Below are positions 52,795 to 64,000 of a stretch of 64,000 bases of DNA, one piece after another (position 1 is the stretch's first letter; each line of letters begins with the position of its first letter). The stretch spans positions 124,001-188,000 of the forward strand of contig JAGKQI010000055.1 of the NCBI GenBank assembly GCA_018806915.1, in the 5' to 3' direction. The notes beneath the pieces were generated by a model. That model ran no database searches, had not been told where the DNA came from, and saw nothing but the letters and a program-made list of their open reading frames with translations. The position numbers and the translations under genes are program-made. This DNA comes from Phytophthora colocasiae. Taxonomy: Eukaryota > Oomycota > Peronosporomycetes > Peronosporales > Peronosporaceae.

Positions 52795-55123
52795 ATGGCA
52801 ACAGCAGAGCAAGACCGCACATACATAATGGAAGAGCGCACCAGTTCATTTGTAGAGTTGAAGAACGATACGCCAAAGAGCAAGGGAAGTGCTCGTCCGT
52901 CCGATAACCATCGCATGTCCCGCAGTCGACAATCTGCCAGTATGAGCCAGAGTCAAAGCCACGCCCGCAGCCGAGCGCTGTCACACAGTGCCAAACCATA
53001 CACCGATGATGATGCTAACGACGTCATCTTACGAGCCAATGCACCGCCTAACTACACTGGCGGATTTAACGGTTCGTTGAAATTATCCTAATTTTTGTCT
53101 TTCAATTTAGCCTAACCGACAATTTTTTCAGACATCATGAAGCAAATCAAGGCCAAGAAATATTACACGGAGCAATTCCAGCGCATCCAACAGCAAACCT
53201 GTATGGGTCGCTCGTTGTTTTTCTCCAATGTGGCTCCAACTTTCTACGAGGATAATTACTTGTCAATCGCCCAGGAATCGTCCGTGTTCCGAGTTCGAGC
53301 CTGTTTCTTCATTGGGTTCGTGGGTCTCACTGCTCTTTACGTGAACGAGTGGAAGTCGGACAAATGGGACAAATCCGAGTCAAATGGACGCACAGAAGAG
53401 GACAAAACGACCATCATGGCTTTGACTTTCGGTGTGATGCTGCCGAGTCTGTTGTTGGGAATCCTAGCCACTTTCACGAGCATCGGACGAAAATACCTAG
53501 AAAATGTCACTGCAACAGTGTTCGTGATCGTTGCGGCCATGATGATTGCCAAGAAACCAGTGGAAAAAGTCAAAGGACCCATTATTCCTTTGCTGATTCT
53601 ACTGATTCCGATTTTTGGCATTACCAGAATGAGATACATTAAGTCTTGCTGTATTGGCTGGAGCATTTTCTTCAGCTACCTCATCGTCATGATGAGTGTT
53701 CGCAAGTCGCTGCCATTCCCTGAAACGTTCGACTCGATCACAGATATCTCGTATCAGTCGATTAACTACGGTATCACTGCTATCGGTGGTATGGTCTCCC
53801 AATACCGTCAAGAGCTTCTTCGTCGTCGTAATTTCTGTCTCCAGCTTCCGTTCTCCGGTACGATGGATGCGGATGCTGTTGCAGAGATTAAGACGGACAA
53901 ATTCAGTAAGAAGACGCTGATGCACCGTTGGTCGCTCAAGTTCCGCCACCCGGAGGTCGAGGAGTGCTTCTACCGGTACTGGTACCTCATTGACCCGTTC
54001 CCGTACGAGAACCCGAACTCTGGATCACTCCACCAGGGCGTGTTTCGTACTATTCGCTTCGCTATCTGGACGTTGCTATTGAACCAGTTGGTGCTTCTAC
54101 TGCAAGACATCAAGTTCCTTAAAGTCAAGAAGGACGCTCTCGTGGATGACAGTGACTTGACCTACGCTCTTGTACTTCGATTTGGCGTGACAGTGCCTCT
54201 GTACTTCTCAGCAGCATTGTTCATGTACTTCCTAGGCAAAGCTTTCTATGCTCGCTGGGTGAAAGAAGCTGAAGAGGCCAAGAACGCCGCTCTGACTAGA
54301 GATTCGACTGTTGCAGTCGGTGTAAAGCAGCCCAACCCAGACTTTGAGAGCACGAGCGATGTTGTAACCGAAGGTGAAGATACTGCACGCATGAAACTCG
54401 TAGTGGAGGCAGCGCAGATCAAGTATGCGACCAAGGACCGTGTACTGGACGTACTTATCAACAAGGGTGGCTACGTACGTTCGACGCAGGTTTTCTCATC
54501 GGTCGTGATTGCCTGTCACGTGTGCTGTATGGGCATTCTGCTACTGGCAGTATCTACAGGCAAAAAAATCGACGAGTATGAGAGAATGAACAACAAATCT
54601 CCTGGTCAGCCCAAGCCTGTACCAGCGCTACATGGGTTTCCTGAACGCCGTGCTATTCGCTCATCGTTCTGGTTTCCGTGTCCGCTTCATCTACGCGACG
54701 TACACAACGTTCGTGGTGGCGTTGGGTATTATCATCGCCGCTAGCAGCATGTCACCGGCCTACTACCAACAATACGCAGGTTACGTGAGTGTGATCTTCC
54801 TTATGGGAATGATGATCTCACACGAGGAGGAGAGTCTGCGTCGTACGTTCTTCGTGCTGAAATCCATCCGTACACTGGAGTTCGAGGAATGGTTTAGCGT
54901 CGTTCTACGTATTCAAGGCTGGGTCAAGGAGCGATTCCGTAAGAAACTGCATGAAGTGCGTTCCAAGGGCAGTAAGGAAATGGACAGCATCCGAAATGCA
55001 GAACCTGCGGCGCCACTTATCAACACGTCGGCGCAGATGGCGTTCGCCTCGAAAATGGGAATGTACTCGCAGATGGCCAACATCATCATCGCCATTGCAG
55101 ACGTCATCACTAGCAGTCTGTAA
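52795..55123 (+). pseudogene. Polytopic membrane protein, frame-broken once
   Basis: Exon 1 52795-53071 (polar, Ser-rich N-terminus), intron 53072-53131 (60 nt, ends TTTTTTCAG), exon 2 from 53132. The frame runs to 54744, but from about 54600 the family-like sequence continues in the next frame (LVSPSLYQRY, MGFLNAVLFAHRSG) to 55123. Without the shift it would be about 750 residues with ten or so hydrophobic spans and a charged loop at about 440-500. The C-terminal part (EEESLRRTFFVLKSIRTLEFEEW) looks like the membrane part of some stramenopile cyclase-type proteins, but no catalytic domain is present. Function unknown. One base separates it from a full gene, so an assembly error is possible. 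Confidence 0.7.
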
Positions 55124-55216
55124 GCAGCAGAACAGGGTTTGTTCAAGTGTAGTGAAAACTTTAAAGAAACAATACTTTTCGAAAGTGTTTGTTCTATTGG
55201 TAAAGATGTCTAATTC

Positions 55217-56747
55217 CTAGTCCAGTTCATCAACACTAAAGAATTTCTGGTTCTTTGGAGTGGAGATATCGTCCGAAGCGTAGCTCTTAGACACTCGACG
55301 GTCCATTTTCTCGTGATCTGGTGGAGGGAGGGAGCTACCGGGGTGAAATCCTTGTGTGTAGCTCTGCGTTCGCCTCGACTTGCTGTTGCTACTGGAATTT
55401 GAGCTTTCGGCGAACTGCGGCGCCTTGAAATGTCCCGATTCGCGCAGAATTTCCGAGTAGTAGTCCAGTTCGTCCTGGTTCCACTGCATATCCCTATTAT
55501 TCGCGAGACTAGCACGCTCGACGAAGTCTGCAAGGCCATCGAGTTTCTCTGGGAGGTCTGGAACGACCGGAACCCACGCATCCGAATCAGCTTCGGAGAA
55601 ATCATGGGACTGAGGGGAGGAAGACGGACTGCTGCTGCTGTTCTGGACTCCAGACGTCGATATCGAGTTGGAACTCTGGAAATTGCTCGTGGATTCGTTG
55701 AGACTGCAGATATAAAAGTTTGAAATCGTTGGCCGAGTCACCTCGGAGATACATTGCGAGCAAAAGCGCTCCTTCCCGGGCTTTTGTGTTCGTAATTCAA
55801 GGCGAAACACGTTGCACCACTCTCGACATTTCCTGCATGTGTTGCGACGGCACCATGCAGAGTTTGAGCGTTCCACTCAATAGATTGGGTTTCTTCATAC
55901 ACACATCGCACGAGCTGCTGGTAGACGGGATCCGTTCGGCGCTGCTGGCAATTCGAGCGGAGTAGGCCTTGGCACGAGCTACAAGGAGGAAATTCCCTAC
56001 TGAGAGCATCCGCTCGGCAGTGATCAGTTCACTTACGCTTCGAGGGAGAGTTCCACCCATAGAGGAACTTCCCATAATGAAACAGCCCACCCATTCTTCC
56101 TGAACCTGTCGGAAAAGGTAGCACAAGGACAGGAAACTACGTTCCAAGTTCTGATGACGGTTGGCTGGGAACTCGTCCAGATCGATTGAGTCCATGACGC
56201 AGTAGACAAAGTACCGTCCTTGACGATCGACGATCCGGCCAATCCGGTTGTAAAAGAGAATATCCCGGTCGTGGATCAACGATGAAGACGTGGGAGTCTT
56301 GAGTGCCAGCCACTTAATACCTGCGAACACGACACTACTGGTAATCGGGTTCTTCTCGAACACGTGGAGTACTCGAGCGTCCAGGAATTTATCCATCAAG
56401 ACACTCAAACCGATCCGCATGTTCTCAGTATCGTCGAAATACGTTCCACTGATCATATCCTCAACCGTGCCAGGCATAACTCCACTACAGAGATAAACCC
56501 TACTGTCTTTTGACTTGGACTTGCCTCGTTCCCTGTACACGTTGAGGGATTTCTTCCGTTTGACGAGTCTCCATTGTTTTGCTGTCTTGGTACTATTCTT
56601 CTTGGAATGGAACTGGTCGTACACTCGAAGAGCCTTGTCCACGAGGTCGTCACTAGTAGATTCGAGCTGCTTTTTCCTCTCCCTGCTGAACTGCAGACGC
56701 GGAAGGCCACCCAGCGAGCTGCTGAGGTCGGTCATTCCGTTATGCAC
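55217..56747 (-). pseudogene. START-FYVE protein, reverse copy, frame-broken
   Basis: N-terminal frame 55797-56747 (MHNGMTDLSSSLGGLPRLQF) carries the START-like region (KWLALKTP, RIVDRQGRYFVYCVMDSIDL) and the first half of the FYVE module (CDVCMKK, LKLCM). At that point (about 55850) two bases seem lost: the paralogue reads KLCMGCRQN, while here the continuation WCRRNTCRKCREW is one frame away, in 55217-55876. The rest has CSQC, a Ser-rich tail and a VDELD end. It is a diverged paralogue of the gene at 48780, in opposite orientation 5 kb away. Decay or a local error. Confidence 0.8.
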
Positions 56748-58096
56748 AAAACTGCAAATTTGGGGGAATGAGCTTATGCAACGCTAGACCACCCAGTGCC
56801 CCCTCAAATCCCGCACTTTTGCTTCTGCGACTCCACCGTGCATCCGGTCTATGGCGTTCGCGACAAGACGATGGCAACAAGAGCAGAGTCAGCAAGTCAA
56901 ATCCGAGAGAACAGTCATACAGTGCCGTTGTTCACACTGACAAGTGAGCCACATCGTGAGTTGGGGCCTGTCCGACCAAACTTTGGTCCAAAGGCCTTAC
57001 CCCTCGTGCTTGAAAAAATGCTTAAGCAACCAGCTTATACTACTTTCAAAGTTGCCTTTTGCCCTAAGAGAATTTCGCACACATGGTCATGTGGCTCAAG
57101 TGCTCGGTGCAGCCAGGCCAGCAGGTCTTTTGCACTGCGTGTCTAGGCCGCACTGTATTGCTGAAAAGTTTGCGAAGAATTGTCGCTCGTGAAAGTGTCA
57201 ACAAGGTGGGAGAATCGATCCCCTGTACGTCAAGTTGGTTTAAGCCCTCCAAGGAGCAAGTGGCACTTGCTACAAGTGCACCCAAACCTTTCCCGCGAAA
57301 ACGACTCTGAACAACTTTCCCCTACGTGAAAAAAGAACCAAATTTAACGCAACAAAACTTCAACCACTTGTCCTCCACGTGTCCTCCTTTTTTTGGCTTT
57401 GCGAATTCGTGGTGGTGCTGAAGAGGCTGCGCCTTAAGCAAGTTGGAACTGTTCCCATCAGTTGCATTGCGACAGATAATGGACGTGTAGACGAGCTTTT
57501 TCCACTCCTGTTGGCGGTTCAGATCGCCATCCATCGCCGTTGCGAAAGAGAAGACTTTTGCGCGATTGACGTTGCTGAATTTCGAGCATCGCAGATCCAT
57601 CTGTCGACGAAGCCAAACCTGGACAGTCCGACAGTTTGTCATCCGATGAGTGCGCTTTCCGGGTTGAAGGTTGCCACTGCGAGCATCGCAGTGCAAGAGG
57701 CATCGCCTTCTTCTGCCCTTGCCAGAGAGGACTGATGCTCTTCTCGTCTCCATTGCAGATTCAGCACTAAGTGATGAGTGAGTGCACGTTGGTACCAATT
57801 GCCAACAGTCTAGATTGAAATCTTAGTACATGTCAACCTTAGATGGCAGCACTCACTGTTGTTTTGTAGCTCAACCTACACATGTCTACAATTGGCATCA
57901 GCCAATAGCAGTCCAGTTGCTACTTGCAACTGTTCCCCTTTCCAGACAACCATAGTCTCTGCCGCTCTAAGCCTCTGCCGCATAATTCAGTATGGATCGA
58001 GTTATGCAGTACAGTACCATCGGGTGCCAATTCTCCACTTCGCCCTTTGCCCCTTAGCCGAGAGGTCGGCAATCTTTAAACACTTTAAACACAAAA
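56748..58096. other. Intergenic, 1.35 kb
   Basis: No supported gene. A pair of overlapping opposite frames near 57322-57798 was considered; no domain was recognised. CTTTAAACACTTTAAACAC at 58074-58092 lies just before the kinase ATG. Confidence 0.5.
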
Positions 58097-59689
58097 ATGA
58101 ACAAGGAGAACGCCAAAGTGCGTGGCAACCAGCGCAAACTGACGTTCCAGCGCCGCAAGAAGCCCTCCAACCCGCTACGTATCGACCCCAATGCAGCCCC
58201 GACACGCACCAGCACGTTCTTCGGTACCGTGGGTTCTCCGATCAAAATGGGTCCAGGAAACGGCGTTGGTCGTCGCGGACCGAAATTGCCACCTCGACCG
58301 TCGGACGCTCCGGTAGACTCGGAAGCTGCAACTCTGGATATTAACCAGAAAGCGGCATTCCGAGAGGAATTACGAAGGCAACAGAAGGCCAAGCAAAGAG
58401 CTGAAAAGGAAAAACAGGAGAAGAAAAAACAGGAACCTAAACCTAATGAAGAAGTGGCCACTGTCCGCAATGAAAATGGTCGGAAACATCAAAGACGCAA
58501 TTCGACCGAGTTCCTTGGCCAACCGATGGAACCAGTGCAACAATTAAAGCTGGACGGAGCGAAGAAGGCCAAAATCCCTCACTTTTTGTCGGCGTGGTTC
58601 AATGCTGGGCACGATACAAAAGCCACTAATGAGACGGACAATAGTGATGCTGAATCGGCCAAAACCGACTTAACTGTCATTAGTATTGGTGAAAATGACG
58701 TTAAGGCTGAAGTGGCTAAACAGGAGGCGAACGCTGCAGCGGCCAAGCCTCCACCTGCACCAGTGGACGTTTCCAAGGAGAAAACTGCAGTTAAACACAG
58801 ACCGACGAGCTACAGTCAGAACATCAACTACAACGAAATCACATTGGGTCGGATGATCGGGGAAGGAGCTTTTGGCAAAGTTCACGAAGGAAAATGGCGT
58901 GGCAAAAGTGTTGCCGTCAAATTGCTCATTTGCCAGGATCTTCGCAGTGATATCCTGAACGAGTTCCAGTCCGAAGTGGAGATCATGAGTGTGCTACGTC
59001 ATCCCAACATTTGCAGATTGCTTGGAGCGTGTATGGAACCTCCGCACCGAGCTCTCGTGGTGGAATTGCTGCAACGGGGTTCACTGTGGGGAGTTCTCAG
59101 GATGAACCGTAAGTCCATTGACCAGGAGATGCGATCAAGGTTCATTTACGACACGGCCAAGGGAATGTCGTACTTACACCACTTCGAACGTCCAATTTTG
59201 CACCGAGATCTGAAAAGTCCCAACTTGCTGGTGGACAAGAACTTCAACATCAAACTCTCGGATTTCGGTCTTGCTCGTGTCAAGGCTCACGTGCAGACCA
59301 TGACAGGAAATTGCGGTACAGTGCAGTGGATGGCACCAGAAGTGTTGGGCAACCAGAAGTACACGGAGAAGGCGGACGTGTTCTCGTTCGGAATTGTCAT
59401 TTGGGAGATCGTCACGGGTGAGTGTCCGTACGACGGTATGAGTCAGATTCAGGCTGCACTTGGCGTACTCAACCGTAACTTGAGACCGAATATCCCACGT
59501 GACTGCCCGCCGTTCTTCTCTCGACTGATGAAGGCGTGCTGGAACCGCCAACCGGAATTGCGACCCAGCTTCCCGCACATTGTCAATGCCTTCCGCACAT
59601 ACCAGAGTTCGATCTCCGAGTCCCGTGCGACCAGCAGCGCCGCTGCGTCAGCTAAAGCTGCTATGGCTGCTTCGGTTGCTGCTTCATAG
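58097..59689 (+). CDS. Raf-like (TKL) serine/threonine protein kinase
   Basis: 530 residues. The first about 245 residues are charged and disordered, with a coiled, Lys/Glu/Arg/Gln-rich run at about 95-125. The kinase domain spans about 248-505: [13 protein letters not shown] (glycine loop), VAVK (Lys about 274), [12 protein letters not shown] (about 369-380), DFGLA (about 390), and a WMAPE end of the activation segment. HRDLKSPN and GTVQWMAPE are typical of TKL kinases. All catalytic residues are present. The Ala/Ser-rich C-terminus is short. Signal transduction role; substrate unknown. Intact single exon. Confidence 0.92.
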   Translation: MNKENAKVRGNQRKLTFQRRKKPSNPLRIDPNAAPTRTSTFFGTVGSPIKMGPGNGVGRRGPKLPPRPSDAPVDSEAATLDINQKAAFREELRRQQKAKQRAEKEKQEKKKQEPKPNEEVATVRNENGRKHQRRNSTEFLGQPMEPVQQLKLDGAKKAKIPHFLSAWFNAGHDTKATNETDNSDAESAKTDLTVISIGENDVKAEVAKQEANAAAAKPPPAPVDVSKEKTAVKHRPTSYSQNINYNEITLGRMIGEGAFGKVHEGKWRGKSVAVKLLICQDLRSDILNEFQSEVEIMSVLRHPNICRLLGACMEPPHRALVVELLQRGSLWGVLRMNRKSIDQEMRSRFIYDTAKGMSYLHHFERPILHRDLKSPNLLVDKNFNIKLSDFGLARVKAHVQTMTGNCGTVQWMAPEVLGNQKYTEKADVFSFGIVIWEIVTGECPYDGMSQIQAALGVLNRNLRPNIPRDCPPFFSRLMKACWNRQPELRPSFPHIVNAFRTYQSSISESRATSSAAASAKAAMAASVAAS

Positions 59690-59933
59690 GCCGCAACACT
59701 GCGGTCCTCGCAGTACTACGACGTCCACCACTTGATTTCGATGGTAAATGAGGAGAACAGACACAAGGGGCACTTTAACTGATCATACACGTTGATTTTT
59801 CATGTACGTTTGCTCTTCAACTTGAAGCAATTATCAGGTTTTGAGTTGTGATTGTATGTATTGTTGGTTACAAGGCTCGATTGTTTGTTCCTCTGCTCCC
59901 AAACATCTACTGCAGTGTTGCTGCGGAAAATAT

Positions 59934-61175
59934 CTACGCGTCGACCTTGGACACGACACCGGCACCGATGGTGCGGCCGCCCTCGCGGATGCTGAACTTC
60001 ATACCGGAGTCCAGAGCGATGGGGTGGATGAGCTCAATGTCGATGGCCGTGTTGTCACCAGGCATCACCATCTCCGTGCCGTCCTTGAGCAGGATGTTTC
60101 CCGTCACATCAGCCGTACGGAAGAAGAACTGCGGTCGGTAGTTGCTGAAGAACGGCGTGTGGCGACCGCCCTCCTCCTTCTTCAGCACGTACACCTCAGC
60201 CTCGAACTTGGTGTGCGGGTTGATGGTGCCGGGCTTGCACAGCACCTGGCCACGCAGCACCTCGTCACGCTTGAGGCCACGCAGCAGAAGTCCGACGTTG
60301 TCACCAGCCTGACCACGGTCCAGAGACTTCTTGAACATCTCCACACCCGTGCACGTGGTCTTGGAGCTGGGCTTGAGACCAACCAGCTCGACTTCGTCAC
60401 CAGTGTTAATCACACCCTGCTCCACACGTCCCGAGACGACGGTACCACGTCCAGAGATGGAGAAAACGTCCTCCACAGGCATCAGGAAGGGCTTCTCGAA
60501 GTCACGGACCGGGTCCGGGATGTATGCGTCCACCTCGTCCATGAGCTTGAGCACGGCGTCACGGCCAATGTTGTGGTCACGGTCCTCCACGGCAGCAAGA
60601 GCCGAACCCTGCACGACCGGGATGTCATCGGCGGGGAAGTCGTAGGCCTCGAGGAGTTCACGGATCTCCATCTCCACAAGCTCCAACAACTCCTCGTCGT
60701 CCACCTGGTCCACCTTGTTCATGAAGACCACAAGGGCCGGGACACCGACCTGACGGGCCAGCAGAATGTGCTCACGGGTCTGAGGCATGGGACCGTCACC
60801 GGCCGACACCACCAAGATACCACCGTCCATCTGGGCAGCTCCAGTGATCATGTTCTTAACGTAATCGGCGTGACCGGGACAGTCGACATGGGCGTAGTGG
60901 CGTTTGGACGTCTCGTACTCAACATGAGCCGTGGAGATGGTAATACCACGCGCGCGCTCTTCGGGCGCCTTGTCAATGTCCGCGTAGCTCGTGAATTCCG
61001 CTCCGCCCGTTTCGGACAGAACTTTGGTGATGGCAGCCGTAAGCGTCGTCTTGCCGTGGTCGACGTGGCCGATGGTGCCCACGTTCAGGTGGGGCTTGGA
61101 GCGGTCGAACGTGGCCATGGAACGCGTGGCTGCGCGACGGCCGGACGTGGCCAGGAGCTTACGGAGGAACACCAT
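59934..61175 (-). CDS. TUFM: Mitochondrial elongation factor Tu
   Basis: 413 residues. A basic, acid-free N-terminal leader ([20 protein letters not shown]) suggests mitochondrial import. GTPase motifs follow: GHVDHGKT (36-43), RGITI, DCPGH, NKVD and a GSAL-type G5. Domains 2 and 3 are complete through the [14 protein letters not shown] end. It brings aminoacyl-tRNA to the mitochondrial ribosome. High GC at third positions suggests strong expression. A 491-codon antisense frame over the same DNA is a composition artefact. Confidence 0.97.
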   Translation of the reverse strand: MVFLRKLLATSGRRAATRSMATFDRSKPHLNVGTIGHVDHGKTTLTAAITKVLSETGGAEFTSYADIDKAPEERARGITISTAHVEYETSKRHYAHVDCPGHADYVKNMITGAAQMDGGILVVSAGDGPMPQTREHILLARQVGVPALVVFMNKVDQVDDEELLELVEMEIRELLEAYDFPADDIPVVQGSALAAVEDRDHNIGRDAVLKLMDEVDAYIPDPVRDFEKPFLMPVEDVFSISGRGTVVSGRVEQGVINTGDEVELVGLKPSSKTTCTGVEMFKKSLDRGQAGDNVGLLLRGLKRDEVLRGQVLCKPGTINPHTKFEAEVYVLKKEEGGRHTPFFSNYRPQFFFRTADVTGNILLKDGTEMVMPGDNTAIDIELIHPIALDSGMKFSIREGGRTIGAGVVSKVDA

Positions 61176-61564
61176 TGCTACAGGGATCGAGGAAGAGCTC
61201 TTTTGTATGTGGGGCTCAGGAGGAGAGTGGAGGCTGGCTGGCTGTGCGGCTGGGAGATTGGGACGGATGTCACGAGATGTATTGGAAGGGAAGTAAAGGT
61301 TGAAGAGGAGGGGTGAATGGAATTTTTTGTGGTTGGATGAAAAGACGGATTTTAAACCTATCGGAGCAAAGTTGCTATAGATACACGCATTCGTAGCCGC
61401 TCGTTTCGAAAAGTAACTTCACTTTGTGTTTAAAAATCTTAGATCATCAAGAAAAACATCAAGACGAATTGGAACTCTTCGTGAAGAAGACCTTACAAAA
61501 ACTTTTGCTCATCAAGTTATAACTTACGTAATTTAACTCACTCTCAGCCACGGTAGCTGCTCAA
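61176..61564. other. Intergenic between EF-Tu and ABCG genes
   Basis: Holds the reverse-strand EF-Tu promoter region (a TCCATTCACCCC stretch near 61300-61320 on the minus strand may be initiator-like) and the ABCG 3' end. No gene. Confidence 0.5.
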
Positions 61565-63409
61565 CTAACGACGGCCGGTGTGGAACTTCCACAAAATGAA
61601 GGCGAAGATAGCCTGGAAACCCACAATGTAGGCAACCAGATAAAACATATTCTGTGGGACGTCCACATTCTCCATCCCATACTTCCTCAGAATTGCTTGA
61701 GCTTCTTCTGACGTCTCGTTCTCGAACTGCTTGAACACGAAAGACTCGAACGAGTACGAGTGAAATGCCAGGTAGTACCCCCAGATCCAGTAGTCCGGGA
61801 TCGAGTCACGAGGAGCCATGAAACCTTCACACAGCATGAACATACCGAACACACCAGCTCCCAAAGCGATACCGATGATGTAGTGAGGTACAGCAGCACC
61901 GATCACGTGCATCATGGACTCCGACACCACCAGCGACAGGAACAGGTTCAGTAGGAAGAACTCGAAAGCGTTCAAACCAGCTAGCAGAACCACCAACGCC
62001 GTCGACATGACTGCGATCAGGAAAATACCAGGTAACGTAGCTAAGAAGTTGGCACACACGTAACTCACGACGCTCAATGAGCTGTTGGCCCGTTCTCGAG
62101 CGAAAACAGCACGTTGTTCGATGAAAAACGGTAGAACAGCTACCGACATGAACACCAGGAACGCCTGCACGTAGAACAACATCGGCACCAGGTCCTCCTC
62201 CGTCAGGTCGTTGTTTGTGCTCAAGTACATGGTCCCCACCATGAAACTCAGACAGAAATACATGAACAACCGGATCCAGTAGATCCCCGGATTGCGGATG
62301 TTGTTCAACGTGTTGCGGTACATGAGCACACCGAACTGACGCATCGACGACGGCGACGGCTGCTCAATGTCCGGCAAATGCTGCAGCGTCTTGCGGTCAC
62401 TCTCGATGCGGTTGCTCAGCTCCTTGCGGATCTCACTCTGCGCGTACGATTGCACCAGCTTCGGGACGTCTGCGTGGTCGTCGAAGTCCGTATTCACGAG
62501 GCTGATAAAGTACTCGGCCGGGTTCATGTACGTCGGACAGTCGTGGCCGACTGACGTGAAGTGCGGGATCATTTGGCGACGGGGACCGCAGTACACGGTC
62601 TGACCGGCCGACAGCACCACGACGTTCGTGAACATGTCGTAGACCAGAGACGACGGCTGATGGATCGTGCACACGATGGTTTTCCCCTCCTTGGCGCACA
62701 ACTTCACGATGAACTTCATGACGTTGTGCGTGGCGCTCGAGTCCAACCCACTCGTAGGTTCGTCCAGGATGAGGATACTCGGGTTCGACAGCAGTTCAAT
62801 GGCGATGCTTAGACGTCGCTTCTGGCCACCTGACAGACCCTTGCGGAAGATGTCGCCTACCAGAGTGTGACGGCACGTGGCCAGTCCCATGGCTTCCACT
62901 ACGTCGTCCACGCGAGCCTCGATCTGCTTGGACGTGACGCTGTTGGGCAGACTGAGCTTGGCCGCCATGCGCATGGTCTCCAGTACAGTGAAGGAGCCGA
63001 GTAGTGAGTCCTCCTGAGCCACGTAGCTGGTCACGGCTCGGAACGTCTTGGACACGCGTGCTTCACCGTTGAGTTCGATGTCTCCCGTCACGTCTCCGGA
63101 GCTGATGCGGTCAGCCAAGAGGTCGACGAGTGTGGTTTTTCCCGAACCGGACGGTCCCATGATGGCGGTGAGCTCTCCGGGCGCGCATCGGCCACTGACA
63201 TTGTTCAAAATGGTCTTGCTACCTGTAGGAGAGTCGGACGTTTTCGGAGTTGCAACGGTGTAGCTGAGGTTGGTCCAACTCAAGACGCATGGATTGTTAA
63301 GGTGTTGGTAGGAAGGTTCAAGTTTACCTGCAGTTTCCAGAGATTGGGATTCAAGCATGGCGTAGGATAAACCTCGTAGTGAACGTGGTGATTCCATGAC
63401 GAACGTCAT
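61565..63409 (-). CDS. ABCG (white/WBC-type) half transporter
   Basis: 614 residues. One nucleotide-binding domain at the N-terminus: Walker A GPSGSGKTT (about 85-93), signature LSGGQKRR (about 192-199), Walker B LILDEPTSGLD. A membrane domain with about six helices (from about residue 350) follows; this nucleotide-binding-first order defines the ABCG family. Half transporters work as dimers and export lipids or small molecules. Both parts intact. A CCATTCATCAAAT stretch at about 63457-63469 (minus strand) may be the initiator. Confidence 0.95.
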   Translation of the reverse strand: MTFVMESPRSLRGLSYAMLESQSLETAGKLEPSYQHLNNPCVLSWTNLSYTVATPKTSDSPTGSKTILNNVSGRCAPGELTAIMGPSGSGKTTLVDLLADRISSGDVTGDIELNGEARVSKTFRAVTSYVAQEDSLLGSFTVLETMRMAAKLSLPNSVTSKQIEARVDDVVEAMGLATCRHTLVGDIFRKGLSGGQKRRLSIAIELLSNPSILILDEPTSGLDSSATHNVMKFIVKLCAKEGKTIVCTIHQPSSLVYDMFTNVVVLSAGQTVYCGPRRQMIPHFTSVGHDCPTYMNPAEYFISLVNTDFDDHADVPKLVQSYAQSEIRKELSNRIESDRKTLQHLPDIEQPSPSSMRQFGVLMYRNTLNNIRNPGIYWIRLFMYFCLSFMVGTMYLSTNNDLTEEDLVPMLFYVQAFLVFMSVAVLPFFIEQRAVFARERANSSLSVVSYVCANFLATLPGIFLIAVMSTALVVLLAGLNAFEFFLLNLFLSLVVSESMMHVIGAAVPHYIIGIALGAGVFGMFMLCEGFMAPRDSIPDYWIWGYYLAFHSYSFESFVFKQFENETSEEAQAILRKYGMENVDVPQNMFYLVAYIVGFQAIFAFILWKFHTGRR

Positions 63410-64000
63410 GAAGGTGTTCGCTTAGTAGCGAGTTTTGCAATTGTATATCGAGGATATTTGATGAATGGAAGCGACTTGGTTGTGTCAATGGCGTCTGACA
63501 TCTAACTAACAATCAGTTGTAGGTATCCAGGCCTTGCCTGACCTTTTACTTTTCGAGTCAGGCGTAACGAGATTTTTTTGATGTGTCAGTTTTTGTTGCG
63601 AGTTTGTCGAGGCACGAACGGCGCCGTGCGTTTAACGATAGATGGCACTTGGAAGCGTACACATACACGCGCTGAATAGTCGTGTCTTGGGCTAACCGGT
63701 AGTTGTAGTGGATTGCATCTCTTGATTCAAACGAAGCACCAGTTGACAAAGTTGAAGCAGACTCATCGCATTATGGGTGGCTAAACCCATCCGGCAATGA
63801 CCTAAGTACAAAACGGTTGCTTGGCAAACTCGATGCGCCTGACTTCCTACATGTACGTCAACACCATCCAGGGGACATGTATCCACAGGTAAACGCCGAC
63901 GTTCTCACGACCTGACCTTGTTCATCTCGAGTCAGGCATAGCACCACAATGCCTGACAATATGCGATCCAACTTGGACTCCAAACCAGTTGCATCGGCAA
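63410..64000. other. Right-edge intergenic region
   Basis: Upstream of the ABCG gene. No gene seen. Two similar hairpin-like motifs, GCCTGAC...GTCAGGC (63534-63563) and CCTGAC...GTCAGG (about 63911-63938), about 380 bases apart. Confidence 0.4.

Noticed and set aside
57322..57798. Opposing frames of 118 and 158 codons
   Set aside because: They overlap on both strands and match no domain that I know; could be old transposon sequence but not supportable.
59841..61316. 491-codon forward open frame
   Set aside because: Lies antisense to the complete EF-Tu gene, is full of Leu/Val/His repeats from GC-rich codon use, and has no domain. It is a shadow.
1..64000. tRNA and rRNA genes
   Set aside because: None recognised by eye on either strand; short tRNA genes could still be missed without a covariance search.

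Overview
The window looks like a chromosomal segment of an oomycete, most probably Phytophthora or a close relative. Introns are short (54-66 nt, GT...AG). Several genes carry an Inr-like TCATT(Y)..CAAT core promoter just upstream of the ATG. The gene content also fits: START-FYVE proteins, a Raf-like TKL kinase, an EI24-type membrane family, Pmp3 proteolipids, ABCG half-transporter, mitochondrial EF-Tu. The transposons (Fanzor, Helitron with RPA, chromodomain Ty3, Tc1/mariner, hAT, piggyBac) are of kinds common there. The species call is inference.

Layout. (1) 0.5-5.5 kb and 35-36.8 kb hold one tandem family of EI24-like four-helix membrane proteins: three intact copies (549, 4381, 35978), one copy truncated next to a Fanzor (eukaryotic TnpB) gene at 2.0-4.1 kb, and one apparently split copy. 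(2) 5.5-35.07 kb is a 29.6-kb nest of mobile DNA between the N-terminal and C-terminal pieces of that split copy, bounded by an exact 11-bp direct repeat. It contains a Helitron-type RPA70-like gene whose 3' part is repeated ten times in tandem (6.9-12.2 kb), a SET-domain methyltransferase gene (12.3-13.1 kb, reverse), and a Helitron Rep/helicase gene whose Rep part is repeated about four times (14.3-29.0 kb). A 5.2-kb chromodomain Ty3 LTR retrotransposon sits inside the fourth Rep copy, and an ankyrin-repeat gene is interrupted by a 1.58-kb mariner. (3) 37.3-45 kb is a Pmp3 cluster: one pseudogene with a hAT in its leader, one gene with a piggyBac remnant inside its intron, and two intact genes. 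A CobW-type GTPase gene that has lost its CXCC motif lies among them. (4) 45-64 kb is ordinary host sequence: DUF1295/ICMT-like enzyme, A20/AN1 zinc finger protein, two START-FYVE paralogues in opposite orientation, a polytopic membrane protein, a TKL kinase, mitochondrial EF-Tu and an ABCG transporter. Two short transposons with G7 termini and 3-bp target duplications lie here.

Most biological interest lies in the nest. The Helitron Rep gene and the RPA gene have both been internally amplified, a chromatin-modifier gene sits between them, and an ankyrin gene lies near the right edge. Several insertions are dated relative to each other by clean target-site duplications. Many reading frames are broken by single-base indels. 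In the nest this suggests decaying copies; in the host genes it could be decay or assembly error.
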